Shown here: in pieces, positions 14,326-22,928 of the stretch
Layout: the number at the start of each line of letters is the position of its first letter
How positions within the stretch are numbered: position 1 is the first letter of the stretch
Source: JAAZAI01 sp050942875
GTDB taxonomy: Bacteria > Verrucomicrobiota > Kiritimatiellia > RFP12 > UBA3636
DNA: 26,040 nucleotides
Direction: 5' to 3'
Assembly: GCA_050942875.1 (NCBI GenBank)
Contig: JBMNOD010000050.1
Location: 1-26,040, forward strand
Notes under the pieces: generated by a model
What the model saw: only the letters and a program-made list of their open reading frames with translations
Database searches by the model: none
Told to the model about the DNA's origin: nothing
Position numbers and translations under genes: made by a program

Positions 14326-15198
14326 TCAGAGCGACTTGCGGATGTCGTCGATCATCGCTTCCATGCGCCGTCCGTATTCGACGTACATCGCGTAGCGGCG
14401 TTCGTCGTCGGTCTTGACGGTGTCGTCATGGAAGACGGCGCCCAGGTGGGGTTCGATGGAGACGCCGCCGTCGTAGCCGGAGCGCACGGCGTCTTCCATG
14501 ATCTTGCGCACGTCGCCGTCGCCGAGTCCCGGGTACGTGTAGCAGGTCTTCTCGCCGTCCCAGATCCCGTCCTTGACGTGGATGTAGACGACGTGGTCCC
14601 TGACGGTGTTGTAGAACTCCCAGGAGGATTGTTTCGGGAAGGGCTCGGGCTTGGTGCGGTCGTCGGTGAAGACGGGGTTGCCGGTGTCGAAGACGAGCTT
14701 GAGGCCGGGGACGTTGTCGAGGAGCGTGAGCGTGTAGCTCCAGCCCATGCCGCCGTAGTTCATGCAGTTCTCGTGGACGGGCTGGATGCCGGCGTCGAGG
14801 AGCGTCTGCGTGATGGCGCGGAGGCGGCTGAAGCGCTCTTCCTTCATCTGGTCCTCGGGCGAGCGGTCGGGAAGCACGGCGTAGCTCATGATGCGGATGA
14901 GCTTCGTGCCCAGCCGCCGCATCCGGGGGATCGCGCGCTTGAGGGAGGCGAGGTCGGCATCCATCGGCTGGGTGATTTGCTTGGACCAGTTGGCGATCGT
15001 GGAGCCGAAGCAGTTGATCGAGACGCCGGCGTCCTGGAGCTTGCCGTAGACGACGTCGAAGGCGGCGTCGTCAAGGTCGTGGATGTTGACGCCGTCGATG
15101 GCGCGCGCCTCGATGTTCTTCCAGCCCAGTTCGAGCGTGGCCTTGATCTGGCCGTCGATGCCTTTGGCGGCTTCGTCGGCGAATCCAGTCATGTACAT
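14326..15198 (-). CDS. Sugar phosphate isomerase/epimerase (TIM barrel)
   Basis: 290 residues, starting at ATG 15198 behind AAGGAGAAAACGCC, a strong ribosome-binding site. The metal-binding strands of the xylose-isomerase-like fold are visible: VHENCMNYGG (Glu), LVFDTGNP (Asp), VYIHVKDG (His) and VSIEPHLG (Glu). It has no signal peptide. It follows a Gfo/Idh/MocA dehydrogenase by 18 bases. That pairing is common in inositol and keto-sugar pathways, where the dehydrogenase oxidises a hydroxyl and the TIM-barrel protein epimerises or dehydrates the product. It is not closely similar to the isomerase at 5226-6038. The substrate is unknown. Confidence 0.87.
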   Translation of the reverse strand: MYMTGFADEAAKGIDGQIKATLELGWKNIEARAIDGVNIHDLDDAAFDVVYGKLQDAGVSINCFGSTIANWSKQITQPMDADLASLKRAIPRMRRLGTKLIRIMSYAVLPDRSPEDQMKEERFSRLRAITQTLLDAGIQPVHENCMNYGGMGWSYTLTLLDNVPGLKLVFDTGNPVFTDDRTKPEPFPKQSSWEFYNTVRDHVVYIHVKDGIWDGEKTCYTYPGLGDGDVRKIMEDAVRSGYDGGVSIEPHLGAVFHDDTVKTDDERRYAMYVEYGRRMEAMIDDIRKSL

Positions 15199-15216
15199 GG
15201 CGTTTTCTCCTTGGGG

Positions 15217-16383
15217 CTAGGCGCGGGATCCGAACGAGCCGGCCAGGTCTTCGACGACCCCGGAGGTCTTCGTGGGCTTCTTCTTGGTCTTCGAGGAGGC
15301 GATGAGCTTCTTGAGAAGCTTCTCGTAGGCGTCCGCGCAGAGCGGCATGTCGACGGTGACGTCCTTGAAGGAGGAGTAGAGCATCGCGTTGGCGAGCTCG
15401 ACGGACTTGATTCCCTCTTCGGCCGGGGCGATGAGCTTCTCGCCATTGAGGATGGCGTTGGTGAAGTTCTGGAGGATGCCCACGTGCTGCGGGCCGTAGT
15501 CCTTGCAGGGGATGTCGATCGTCCACGTGTCGGGACGGGCGAACGAGGCCTGGCAGGTCTTGAGGAATTCGCTTTGGGGCACCGTGTTGCGCTGCCAGGC
15601 GACCGTGCCGTTTTCGACGATGATGCGCCCGTTTTCGCCGCAGACTTCCAGGCGGTTGGTGCCGGGGGCCTCGCCGGTGGTGGTGACAAAGACGCCGGTG
15701 GCGCCGTTGGGGTACTCGAGGTAGGCGGTCACGGCGTCCTCGACTTCGATCTTGTGGTCCCGGCCAATTTTGCAGTATGCCCGGATGGAGCTGGGCATGC
15801 CGAAGAGCCACTGCATGAGGTCGAGGTTGTGCGGGCACTGGTTGAGCAGCACGCCGCCGCCTTCGCCCTTCCAGGTGGCTCGCCAGCCGCCCTTGTCGTA
15901 GTAGGCCTGCGTGCGGAACCAGTCGGTGACGATCCAGTTCACGCGGGTGATCTTGCCCAGTTGGCCGTTTTCGATGATTTCGCGCAGCTTGACGTAGTGC
16001 GGGTCGGTGCGCTGGTTGAACATGGCGGCGAAGACGACCTTCTCGTCCTTGTGCGCGGCGATGAGGCGCTCGCAGTCGGCCTTGTGCACGGAGATGGGCT
16101 TTTCGACGAGCGTGTGGACGCCATGGGTCAGGGCGTCGATGCCGATCGTCGTGTGTTCGTAGTGGGGCGTGGCGACGAGGACGGCGTCGACGTCCCCGGA
16201 GCGGATGAGCTTCGCGCTGTCGGTGAAGGTCTTGCATTTGCCTTTGAAGCGTTCGAGCTTTGCGGGTTCAATGTCGCAAACGGCGGTGACGACGAGATTC
16301 CTGACTTTTCCTGCTTCAATGCTGGCGACGTGCGTGCTGCCCATGCCGCCAACGCCGATGACGCCGAGACGTACTTCTTTCAT
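15217..16383 (-). CDS. Gfo/Idh/MocA family NAD(P)-dependent oxidoreductase
   Basis: 388 residues from ATG 16383, preceded by AAGGATTTACC; the frame opens further upstream to 16521 but crosses the promoter. The N-terminal Rossmann fold has GVIGVGGMGSTHV (about 7-19). VEKPIS carries the conserved EKP Lys, and GGWRATWKGEGGGVLLNQCPHNLD carries the substrate-side His of the family. The C-terminal Lys/Thr-rich tail (SSKTKKKPTKT) is extra and probably unstructured. No Tat or Sec signal is seen, unlike many secreted relatives in this phylum, so it is cytoplasmic. It heads the operon with the isomerase and rfbD. Confidence 0.9.
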   Translation of the reverse strand: MKEVRLGVIGVGGMGSTHVASIEAGKVRNLVVTAVCDIEPAKLERFKGKCKTFTDSAKLIRSGDVDAVLVATPHYEHTTIGIDALTHGVHTLVEKPISVHKADCERLIAAHKDEKVVFAAMFNQRTDPHYVKLREIIENGQLGKITRVNWIVTDWFRTQAYYDKGGWRATWKGEGGGVLLNQCPHNLDLMQWLFGMPSSIRAYCKIGRDHKIEVEDAVTAYLEYPNGATGVFVTTTGEAPGTNRLEVCGENGRIIVENGTVAWQRNTVPQSEFLKTCQASFARPDTWTIDIPCKDYGPQHVGILQNFTNAILNGEKLIAPAEEGIKSVELANAMLYSSFKDVTVDMPLCADAYEKLLKKLIASSKTKKKPTKTSGVVEDLAGSFGSRA

Positions 16384-16434
16384 GGTAAATCCTTGATTGT
16401 GTTGAGAGATTGAATGGACGAACAAATATCGTTC

Positions 16435-16463
16435 ATTATGCCTTATGGACGGGGATAAATCAA
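16435..16463 (-). promoter_or_regulatory. Promoter of the Gfo/Idh-isomerase-rfbD operon
   Basis: On the minus strand TTGATT (16463-16458) and CATAAT (16440-16435) are 17 bp apart; the -10 matches five of six positions. Transcription would begin near 16428, about 45 bases upstream of the start codon. A small inverted repeat (GAAC at 16419-16422 and GTTC at 16431-16434) overlaps the start region. Confidence 0.55.
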
Positions 16464-16489
16464 GGTCAATCGGCGTCTCCGCGAAAAAG

Positions 16490-16521
16490 ATGTACCCATG
16501 ACCCGCGAAGATATGGTACAT
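16490..16521. promoter_or_regulatory. Inverted repeat, possible shared operator of two divergent sugar operons
   Basis: ATGTACC (16490-16496) and GGTACAT (16515-16521) are perfect 7-bp inverted arms separated by 18 bases. The pair lies upstream of the minus-strand promoter at 16435-16463 and about 90 bases before galM. Its position suits a regulator of one or both divergent operons. No regulator gene is adjacent. Confidence 0.45.
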
Positions 16522-16607
16522 TGATCTTGATATTTTTTCTTTTTCGAGCCTTGTACTCAGATCGGTGGTCCGACCGGGGCGGGCTTGTGTGAATCTATGG
16601 AGAGATC

Positions 16608-17621
16608 ATGAAAGACGCCCGCCTCTATACGCTTGAAAACAACCAGGGCATGACGATGAAGGTCAGCAGCCTCGGCGGCATCGTCGCCGAACTGACAGCC
16701 CCGGATCGAGAAGGGCGTTTCGCCGACGTCCTGCTCGGACGTCCCCGCGTCGAGGAGCACCACGACAGCGGCTACATGTCCGCGCTCATCGGCCGCGTCG
16801 GCAATCGCATTCGCGACGGGCAGTTCGTCCTCGACGGCGTTCGCCACCAAGTGCCGCTCAATTCCGGCTCGCTTGCGCTTCATGGCGGCCGGGAGGGCTT
16901 CGACCAGAAGATCTGGTCGTGCCGTCCGCTGGCCTCGCCCGAAGGTCCCGCGCTGGAGCTGACCTACCTCAGCCCCGATGGCGAGGAGGGCTTCCCGGGC
17001 AACCTCTTCGTGCGCGTCGTCTACACGTTGATGCACATCAACGCCTGGCGCCTCCAGTACTGGGCCGTCACGGACGCGCCGACGGTCGTCAACCTCACGC
17101 ATCACGCCTACTTCAATCTCAACGGCGGCGCGGCCGACATCCGCGGCCACGTCCTGCAAATGGACTGCTCGCGCGTCACGCCTGCGGATGCGACGCTGCT
17201 GCCCACCGGCGAGGTGGTTTCCGTCGCGGGCACGCCGCTGGACTTCGCCATGCCGACGCCCATTGGCGCGCGCGTGGACGACACGCACGAGCTGATCGCC
17301 GGCGCGGGGGGCTACGACCACAACTACATCATCGACCGCGTCGGCCCCGGTCTCGCGCGTTGCGCGGTGCTTGACGATCCGGCGAGCGGCCGCCGGATGG
17401 AGGCCTGGACCACCGAACCGTGCGTCCAGCTTTATTCCGCGAACTTCCTTGCGGCGGGCACGTCCGGCAAGCATGGCCGGACCTACGGCCCTCGCCACGG
17501 GGTGTGCCTTGAGACGCAGCACGCCCCGGATTCGCCCAACCAGCCGGGCTTCCGCAGCATCCGCCTTGATCCGGGGCAGGTGATGCAGTCCACGACAATT
17601 TACAAGTTCACCACTTTCTAA
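16608..17621 (+). CDS. galM: Aldose 1-epimerase (galactose mutarotase)
   Basis: 337 residues, starting at ATG 16608 with GGAGAG just upstream. The enzyme interconverts the alpha and beta anomers of galactose or glucose in the cytoplasm. Diagnostic features are GYMSALIGRVGNRI (about 55-68), LHGG (His 92), the catalytic NLTHHAYFNL (His 165/166 as general acid), GYDHNYI, and the catalytic base Glu in GVCLETQHAPDSPNQP (about Glu 302). The length is normal. It is first in a run of four plus-strand genes ending in rhaB, which suggests use of mixed plant or mucin sugars. Confidence 0.94.
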   Translation: MKDARLYTLENNQGMTMKVSSLGGIVAELTAPDREGRFADVLLGRPRVEEHHDSGYMSALIGRVGNRIRDGQFVLDGVRHQVPLNSGSLALHGGREGFDQKIWSCRPLASPEGPALELTYLSPDGEEGFPGNLFVRVVYTLMHINAWRLQYWAVTDAPTVVNLTHHAYFNLNGGAADIRGHVLQMDCSRVTPADATLLPTGEVVSVAGTPLDFAMPTPIGARVDDTHELIAGAGGYDHNYIIDRVGPGLARCAVLDDPASGRRMEAWTTEPCVQLYSANFLAAGTSGKHGRTYGPRHGVCLETQHAPDSPNQPGFRSIRLDPGQVMQSTTIYKFTTF

Positions 17622-17648
17622 TCGAAACCCTCCGTCACGGAACAAGCC

Positions 17649-19565
17649 ATGTCAGACTCCAAACTTCCAGCGCCGGCCTCCCCCGATCCGGCGATACCCG
17701 GGTACAAACTCATCGAGAAGTACAGCGAGACCAGCCGCGCCGAGGTGTGGACCGCCTTGCAGGTCTCGCTTGAGCGCACGGTGACGCTCTGGGTGCTCAA
17801 GCGCGAATCCGCCGCCATTCCCGGCGTGGCGGATTATTTCGAACGCGTGGCCCGCGCCGTCTCGCGCATCCGCCATCCGAATTTCGTCCAGGTCATCGAC
17901 ATCGCGCGCCTCTCGGACGGCACGCCGTACATGGTGCTTGAAAACATCGAGGGCGCGTCGCTCACGGCGACGCTCCACGTGGATCGCCGCATCGACTCGC
18001 GTCGTGCCGCCGGCATCGTGCTCGAGATTGCCAAGGCGCTTGATTTCGCCTGGAAGCAGTGCGGCTTCATCCACCGCAACATCAAGCCCGACACGATCCT
18101 GCTGAGCGCGGGCGACGTGGTCAAGATCACCAACTACAACACCGCCGTCCTGGTGCGCCCCGGCGAGAATCCGCTTGCCCATGACGACGGCATGGTCATC
18201 GGCACGCCCAACTACGCCTCCCCCGAGCAGATCGAATGCCTGCGCACGATCGACTTCCACACGGACATGTACAGCACGGGCGCGTTGTTCTACCAGATGG
18301 CCACCGGGCGCGTGCCTTTCGGCGACGAGCCCGATCCCATGAAGGTGCTCGACCTCCAGCGCGCGGGCACGCTCGAAGATCCGCGCAAGATCGTTCCGAA
18401 CGTGCCGCCCGGCTTCGTCCACATCATGCAGCGGATGATGGCCAAGTCCCCCGACGATCGCTATCCCTGGTGGCAGGACGTCATCGAGGACTTGCAGCGC
18501 GTCCTCGATGGTCGTCCTCCTTATCTGCCCGGCGCCTACACGCCGCCTCTGAGCACGATCGCCGTCTCCGGCGCGGGCGCCGCCGCCTCGGCGGTCGCGC
18601 CGGGCGCTTCGAAGCCTGTGCGCCGCATTCGGAACGTTGCGGGCGCCGCCGCCCCCTCCGGCCCGGAGAAGCCGCCGCCCGCCGCCCGCCGCCCCGGCTT
18701 CCTCGGGCTTCTGCCGGGGCTTGTTCTGGTTGTTGCGATCGGCGTCCTCGTCGGTCGGCATCGGATCCTGTCCCTCGAACGCCCCGGTCACGTCGCCTCT
18801 GGTGGTCCGGCGACGCCGTCGGCGGAGTCCGTCGACCTCGCCGATGCCGACGATGAAACGACTGGTGCGGCGGATCCTGCGGCGGATGCAGGCGAATCGT
18901 CCGATGCGGCAACCGATGATGCCGATGGTTCGGAGTCCGCCGCGTCTGACTCCGCCCCCGCCGTCGGCGATGCCGGTGGTCTGAACGGTGATTCCGCTGT
19001 GGCGCCGACGTCTGCCGGCTCGTCGGTCGATGCGGCGGAAGGCTACACGCAGGCGCGTTTGGTCGCCGACATTTACAATGCCATCAAGACGCAGCCGTTC
19101 ACCAATGCCGTGGCCTATGCGAAAAAGGCGTTCCAGGAGCACGAGGACAATCCCAGGATCGATCTTGACGAGAGCAGGCGGATCTGGGGTGCGCTTCGTT
19201 CGGCCTGTTCGTTCGAGGACATGCTGGGGCACTCCGTTGCGTCCAGTCACGGCTCTCGCAAGATCTCCGTCGACGGCGAGGAAATCGAGTTCACCACGAA
19301 GGCCTATGCCGATGGCGAGCTGATTGGCTTCGCAACGTCTTCGGATGATGACGCCCCGAAGCCCGTTCGCATCAAAGTCGCCCGGATGACGCCGCAGGAG
19401 ATGTACGACCTCGTCCTGTCGACCGTCGTCAGCACGAACCGGGCCGATCTGCTTTCCCGCGCCTTCTTGATCATGAAAGTCGGGGATGCCGGCGGCTTCT
19501 CGTTGTTTGTCGAGAAGCACAAGCTCGACGCGCTCGCCCCCTTCGTCGACCACGTGGGAAAATGA
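17649..19565 (+). CDS. Membrane-anchored Ser/Thr kinase-like protein, predicted pseudokinase
   Basis: 638 residues. The kinase fold is plain in residues about 19-290: a beta-3 Lys in LWVLKRES (K51), MVLENIEGASL at the hinge, IHRNIKPDTILL, GTPNYASPEQ and HTDMYSTGALFYQMATGRVPF. The catalytic residues are gone: HRD is HRN (Asn 144), the Mg-binding Asn after KP-D is Thr 149, DFG is NYN (162-164), and no glycine-rich loop is visible near 22-30. A Pro/Ala linker leads to one transmembrane helix at about 350-369, then an Asp/Ser/Ala-rich stretch (about 385-465) and a folded-looking C-terminal part (about 470-638) expected outside the membrane. The stop overlaps the next start (ATGA). I infer a signalling scaffold rather than an active kinase. 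Confidence 0.85.
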   Translation: MSDSKLPAPASPDPAIPGYKLIEKYSETSRAEVWTALQVSLERTVTLWVLKRESAAIPGVADYFERVARAVSRIRHPNFVQVIDIARLSDGTPYMVLENIEGASLTATLHVDRRIDSRRAAGIVLEIAKALDFAWKQCGFIHRNIKPDTILLSAGDVVKITNYNTAVLVRPGENPLAHDDGMVIGTPNYASPEQIECLRTIDFHTDMYSTGALFYQMATGRVPFGDEPDPMKVLDLQRAGTLEDPRKIVPNVPPGFVHIMQRMMAKSPDDRYPWWQDVIEDLQRVLDGRPPYLPGAYTPPLSTIAVSGAGAAASAVAPGASKPVRRIRNVAGAAAPSGPEKPPPAARRPGFLGLLPGLVLVVAIGVLVGRHRILSLERPGHVASGGPATPSAESVDLADADDETTGAADPAADAGESSDAATDDADGSESAASDSAPAVGDAGGLNGDSAVAPTSAGSSVDAAEGYTQARLVADIYNAIKTQPFTNAVAYAKKAFQEHEDNPRIDLDESRRIWGALRSACSFEDMLGHSVASSHGSRKISVDGEEIEFTTKAYADGELIGFATSSDDDAPKPVRIKVARMTPQEMYDLVLSTVVSTNRADLLSRAFLIMKVGDAGGFSLFVEKHKLDALAPFVDHVGK

Positions 19566-21106
19566 AGTCTGCCTCGGTCATCGCGCTGCTCGCCGCCGTC
19601 GTGCTGGCGGCCGGCAACGTCGTCCTCGGCCCTTTGAACCAAGATGAGGGCTGGTACCTGCTTGCAGGCCTCAACACGGCTTCGGGTCTGATGCCGTACC
19701 GCGACTTCCTCTTCACGCAGGGTCCCGCGATGCCGCTGATCTACGCTGCCGCCTCGCCGCTGTGGGGTCCGTTCGGCGTCCTTGGCGGGCGTGTCTTCAC
19801 GGCGTCGCTGGGGCTCGTCGCCGCCGCGTTTTGCGCCGGCGCGGCGTGGCGCCTTGCGTCGGAACGCGCGCGCCCGTTCGCCGCGCTCGTCGCCTGGCTT
19901 CTCGTCGCGGCTTGTCCCGTCTTCAGCTACTTCACCGCGATTCCCAAGACGTATGCGCTTTCGGGGCTCTGCATCGCCGCCGCGTTCTTCACGCTTTCCG
20001 GCGCGCGCTCCTGGCGCTTTGAATGCGCCGGCGCGCTGCTCGCGGTCGCCGCCGGCACACGCCTCTCGCTGGGCATCCTGCTTGCGGTCGTCGGCTTTGG
20101 CCTGCTCTTTCTGCATCGGCGCCCCGGCCTTCGCCGGGGCTGGTTCCGCTTCGGGATTGGCGGCGGCCTCGTCCTCGTGGCGCTTTACGGCGCGTTCGCC
20201 GCGCTGTCGCTTGACGGGCTGCTCTTTTCCCAGACGTACCATGCCTCCCGCACGGACGCGCCGTTTTTCCAATGGCTGCTGCTCAGGGCGGGGTCGTTGT
20301 CGCGTCTGCTCCAGGGGTATTTTCCGATTGTCGTCGCCGCAGGCGTCGCGCTTGTCGCGAGAGCAGGGCGGCGGTCGGAATCCCGGCTCAATTCCGTCGT
20401 CTGGCTGGCGCTCGCGGGTTTTCTCGCCGCGACGCTTGTCCATGGTCTTGCGCCGTTCCCTTACGACGACTACCAGACGCCGGTGATGCCGCTCGCCGCC
20501 GTTGTCGTCGCCGTGTCGCTGGCCGATGTGCTGGCGGAGTCCGGACTCCGCCACGACGTCATGGCCTGGGCCATGGTCGTGACGGCCGGACTCTTCATGG
20601 TTTCATCGCCGCTTTGCATGGATTGGGTGACGATCCGCAAGGATCGCTTCTGGATGGAGATGAAGGAGACGCCTGATCTCTTCAAGCTCCGCGAGGTCGG
20701 CGCGTGGCTGCGTGAGAACACGGCCCCCGGCGACGTGCTGCTCACCCAGGACGCCTATCTCGCCGTCGAGGCGCGCCGCAAGGTGCTGCCCGGCCTCGAA
20801 ATGGGCCCTTTCAGCCTCTTCCCCGATCTTGACGACGAAACCGCCCGCCGCCGCCGCGTCCACAACGTGGCGACGCTCGCGACGGCGATCGCCGAGACCG
20901 ACGCCCCCGTCGCCGCGCTCAGCGGCTATGCTTTTGCCGTGTCCTGTCCGACGACCGAGCGTCTGGCGCCCGAGCTCGCCCGGACGCTTGCCGACGCCGT
21001 CCGCGCGCATTACGAGCCCGTGAAGACCGTGGCGGACTTCGGACAAGGCCACACGACGCTTGAACTCCACCGCCGCCGCGCGCCTGAGACGGACGCGGCG
21101 AATTGA
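19562..21106 (+). CDS. Polytopic membrane protein, probable GT39/ArnT-like glycosyltransferase
   Basis: 514 residues with about ten hydrophobic segments. Near the N-terminus, after the first helix, is LNQDEGWYLLAG with the Asp-Glu pair (28-29), followed by PYRDFLFTQGP. This arrangement is typical of GT-C fold enzymes of the mannosyltransferase/ArnT/PMT group, which use a polyprenyl-phosphate sugar donor and act on the periplasmic side. The last 130 residues are soluble (ENTAPGDVLLTQDAYLAVEARR), again as in that group, where this domain lies outside the membrane. Its ATG overlaps the pseudokinase stop. The acceptor is unknown. It could also be an uncharacterised DUF2029/GT87-like protein. Confidence 0.7.
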   Translation: MKSASVIALLAAVVLAAGNVVLGPLNQDEGWYLLAGLNTASGLMPYRDFLFTQGPAMPLIYAAASPLWGPFGVLGGRVFTASLGLVAAAFCAGAAWRLASERARPFAALVAWLLVAACPVFSYFTAIPKTYALSGLCIAAAFFTLSGARSWRFECAGALLAVAAGTRLSLGILLAVVGFGLLFLHRRPGLRRGWFRFGIGGGLVLVALYGAFAALSLDGLLFSQTYHASRTDAPFFQWLLLRAGSLSRLLQGYFPIVVAAGVALVARAGRRSESRLNSVVWLALAGFLAATLVHGLAPFPYDDYQTPVMPLAAVVVAVSLADVLAESGLRHDVMAWAMVVTAGLFMVSSPLCMDWVTIRKDRFWMEMKETPDLFKLREVGAWLRENTAPGDVLLTQDAYLAVEARRKVLPGLEMGPFSLFPDLDDETARRRRVHNVATLATAIAETDAPVAALSGYAFAVSCPTTERLAPELARTLADAVRAHYEPVKTVADFGQGHTTLELHRRRAPETDAAN

Positions 21107-21134
21107 ACCGACAAACATCATCCGAAAGGCAGAC

Positions 21135-22610
21135 ATGAAGACTTACCTTGCAGTGGACCTTGGCGCCGGGAGCGGGCGCGTGATTGCCGCGCGTTTCGAC
21201 GGGCGCGCGCTCGAGATGGAGACCGTCAATCGCTTCGAGAACGTCCCCGTCGAGCTCAACGGCCATATTCATTGGAACATTCCCTCGCTGCTCACGGACA
21301 TTCGCGACGGACTTGCCGCCGCCAAGGCGAAGCATGGCGACATCGCCTGCGTGGGCGTGGACACGTGGGGCGTGGACTACGCGCTCATGGACAAGACGGG
21401 CCGGATGCTCGGCTTGCCCTATGCCTACCGAGACGCGCGCAACACCCCGGAGAACGCCCGGCAGGTGTTCGATCGCTTCGGTCGCAAAGCGCTCTACCAG
21501 GCGACCGGCATCCAGTTCATGGACATCAACACCGTGTTCCAGCTTCATGCCGAGCGTCAGGAGCTCGATTCGCTCCTGCCCAAGGCCTCGCGTCTGCTCT
21601 TCACGCCTGATCTGGTGAACTTCGAGCTTTGCGGCGAGATGGCCAACGAAGCCACCATCGCCAGCACGAGCCAGCTCATCGACGTCCAGACGCGCGATTG
21701 GTGTGCGCCGCTGCTCCAGAAGCTCGACATCCCCGCCAGTCTCTTTTCGCCTCCTGCGAAGCCTGGCGCGATGCTCGGCACGTTGCGCGCGGTGCCGGGG
21801 ATGGACGGCGTTCCCGTCGCCATTGTCGGCGCACACGACACGGCTTCCGCCGTGGCCGCCGTGCCTGCAGACCCTGCCACGTCGTGGGGCTATCTGTCCA
21901 CGGGCACGTGGGCGCTGCTTGGCGTCGAGACGCCCGAGCCCATTTTGACGGATCTCTCCTACGAGCTCTCCTATACGCACGAAGGCGCGGTGAACGGCCA
22001 GTTCCGCTATCTCAAGAACTGCACCGGCATGTGGATGGTCCAGGAGCTTCGCCGCGCCTGGAGCGAGGGCGGGAGCGCCCCCGACTACGAGACGCTGATG
22101 CAGCAGGCGGTGGACGCCAAGCCGTTCCGCTCGTTCATCGATCCCGATCATCCCCCGTTCCAGTCGCCCGGCCGCATGCCGGAGAAGATCGTCGAATTCT
22201 GCGAGGCCACGAATCAGCCCGCGCCCGAGACGCAAGGCGAGTTCTATCGCGCCGCGATGGAAGGCATCGTCATGCGCTACCGCGAAGTCTGGGGCGAACT
22301 CGAGCAGCTCACGGGACGCAAGCGCAATGTGCTGCACATGATCGGCGGCGCCACGAAGGATGCGTTGCATTGCCAGATGACGGCCGATGCGCTGAACATC
22401 GCCATCACCTGCGGCCCTGCCGAAGGCGCCGCAATGGGCAACGCCCTTGCGCAAATGGTCGCCACCGGCGACCTCGCCGATTTCGACCAGGGACGCCAGC
22501 TCATTCGCGCATCGATCGAGCCGATCCATTGGGAGCCAAAGGATCCCGACGTCTGGCACGAGGCCTTCCCGCGCTGGCAAGCCGCTCGCGCCGCAGCCCG
22601 CGAGGGCTAG
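21135..22610 (+). CDS. rhaB: Rhamnulokinase (FGGY carbohydrate kinase)
   Basis: 491 residues from ATG 21135 behind GAAAGGC; the frame opens to 21060 inside the upstream gene, but the family's N-terminus KTYLAVDLGAGSGRV begins here. It phosphorylates L-rhamnulose to L-rhamnulose 1-phosphate. The rhamnulokinase pattern is visible in CVGVDTWGVDYALMD, YAYRDARN, TGIQFMDINTVFQL, GAHDTASAVAA, WGYLSTGTWALLG and NCTGMWMVQELRRAW, with the second ATPase motif at GGATKDALHCQMTADAL and GPAEGAAMGNALAQ. rhaA, rhaD and a rhamnose transporter are absent from the window. It closes the galM-pseudokinase-GT run, 28 bases after the previous gene. Confidence 0.92.
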   Translation: MKTYLAVDLGAGSGRVIAARFDGRALEMETVNRFENVPVELNGHIHWNIPSLLTDIRDGLAAAKAKHGDIACVGVDTWGVDYALMDKTGRMLGLPYAYRDARNTPENARQVFDRFGRKALYQATGIQFMDINTVFQLHAERQELDSLLPKASRLLFTPDLVNFELCGEMANEATIASTSQLIDVQTRDWCAPLLQKLDIPASLFSPPAKPGAMLGTLRAVPGMDGVPVAIVGAHDTASAVAAVPADPATSWGYLSTGTWALLGVETPEPILTDLSYELSYTHEGAVNGQFRYLKNCTGMWMVQELRRAWSEGGSAPDYETLMQQAVDAKPFRSFIDPDHPPFQSPGRMPEKIVEFCEATNQPAPETQGEFYRAAMEGIVMRYREVWGELEQLTGRKRNVLHMIGGATKDALHCQMTADALNIAITCGPAEGAAMGNALAQMVATGDLADFDQGRQLIRASIEPIHWEPKDPDVWHEAFPRWQAARAAAREG

Positions 22611-22790
22611 CGGCGGATGGAAGCGAGAGGTGAGAGGCGAGAAAAAAGCTTTCTGACCCCCCGGTTTCAGATTGATTGGAAACTTGGCTGTAGCGGCTGC
22701 GCCGAGTGGGTTGTTTGGACAGGATTGCATGATTGACAGGATTGGTTCCAGCGGGCATGCCATGCCCTTTCAAGGGCTGTGGACGGGTTG

Positions 22791-22859
22791 CTGCAATCTG
22801 GAAGAAAAGTTCCAGATTATGGCGGGTGGGGCAGGACACGGAGGTCCGGCCGTACGATA
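22791..22859. repeat. Module-alpha hairpin with conserved tail
   Basis: AATCTGGAA (22795-22803) pairs with TTCCAGATT (22810-22818) around a six-base loop. A 29-base tail at 22831-22859 matches that at 337-365 except at two positions. The arm sequence differs from the 301-334 copy by a compensated change (TTGAA to TGGAA on one side, TTCAA to TTCCA on the other), which keeps the stem paired. Confidence 0.6.
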
Positions 22860-22874
22860 GAGAGGCGCACGGCG

Positions 22875-22928
22875 CCGGGGCGCGGGCGAGTGGGCGCAGG
22901 TGACGAAACGCGGCGGGGACGCCGCGTG
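22875..22928 (+). repeat. GC-rich dispersed repeat (module beta)
   Basis: This unit matches 13325-13380 closely, from the GGGGCGCGGGCG start through GCGCAGGTGACGAAACG to the hairpin ACGCGGCG-GGGA-CGCCGCGT. It directly follows module alpha here, as the beta fragment and alpha modules also co-occur within 1-365. Confidence 0.55.

Noticed and set aside
14428..16413. 661-codon plus-strand open frame antisense to the isomerase and Gfo/Idh genes
   Set aside because: It is a shadow of high-GC codon use; its product is a low-complexity Val/Gly/Asp-rich sequence with no domain, and the minus-strand genes have clear family motifs.
17652..19553. 633-codon minus-strand frame antisense to the pseudokinase
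   Set aside because: Its Arg/Gly/His-rich sequence has no motifs and mirrors the kinase-like frame.
20919..22763. 614-codon minus-strand frame antisense to rhaB
   Set aside because: It is a shadow frame that runs into repeat DNA; rhaB on the plus strand is well supported.
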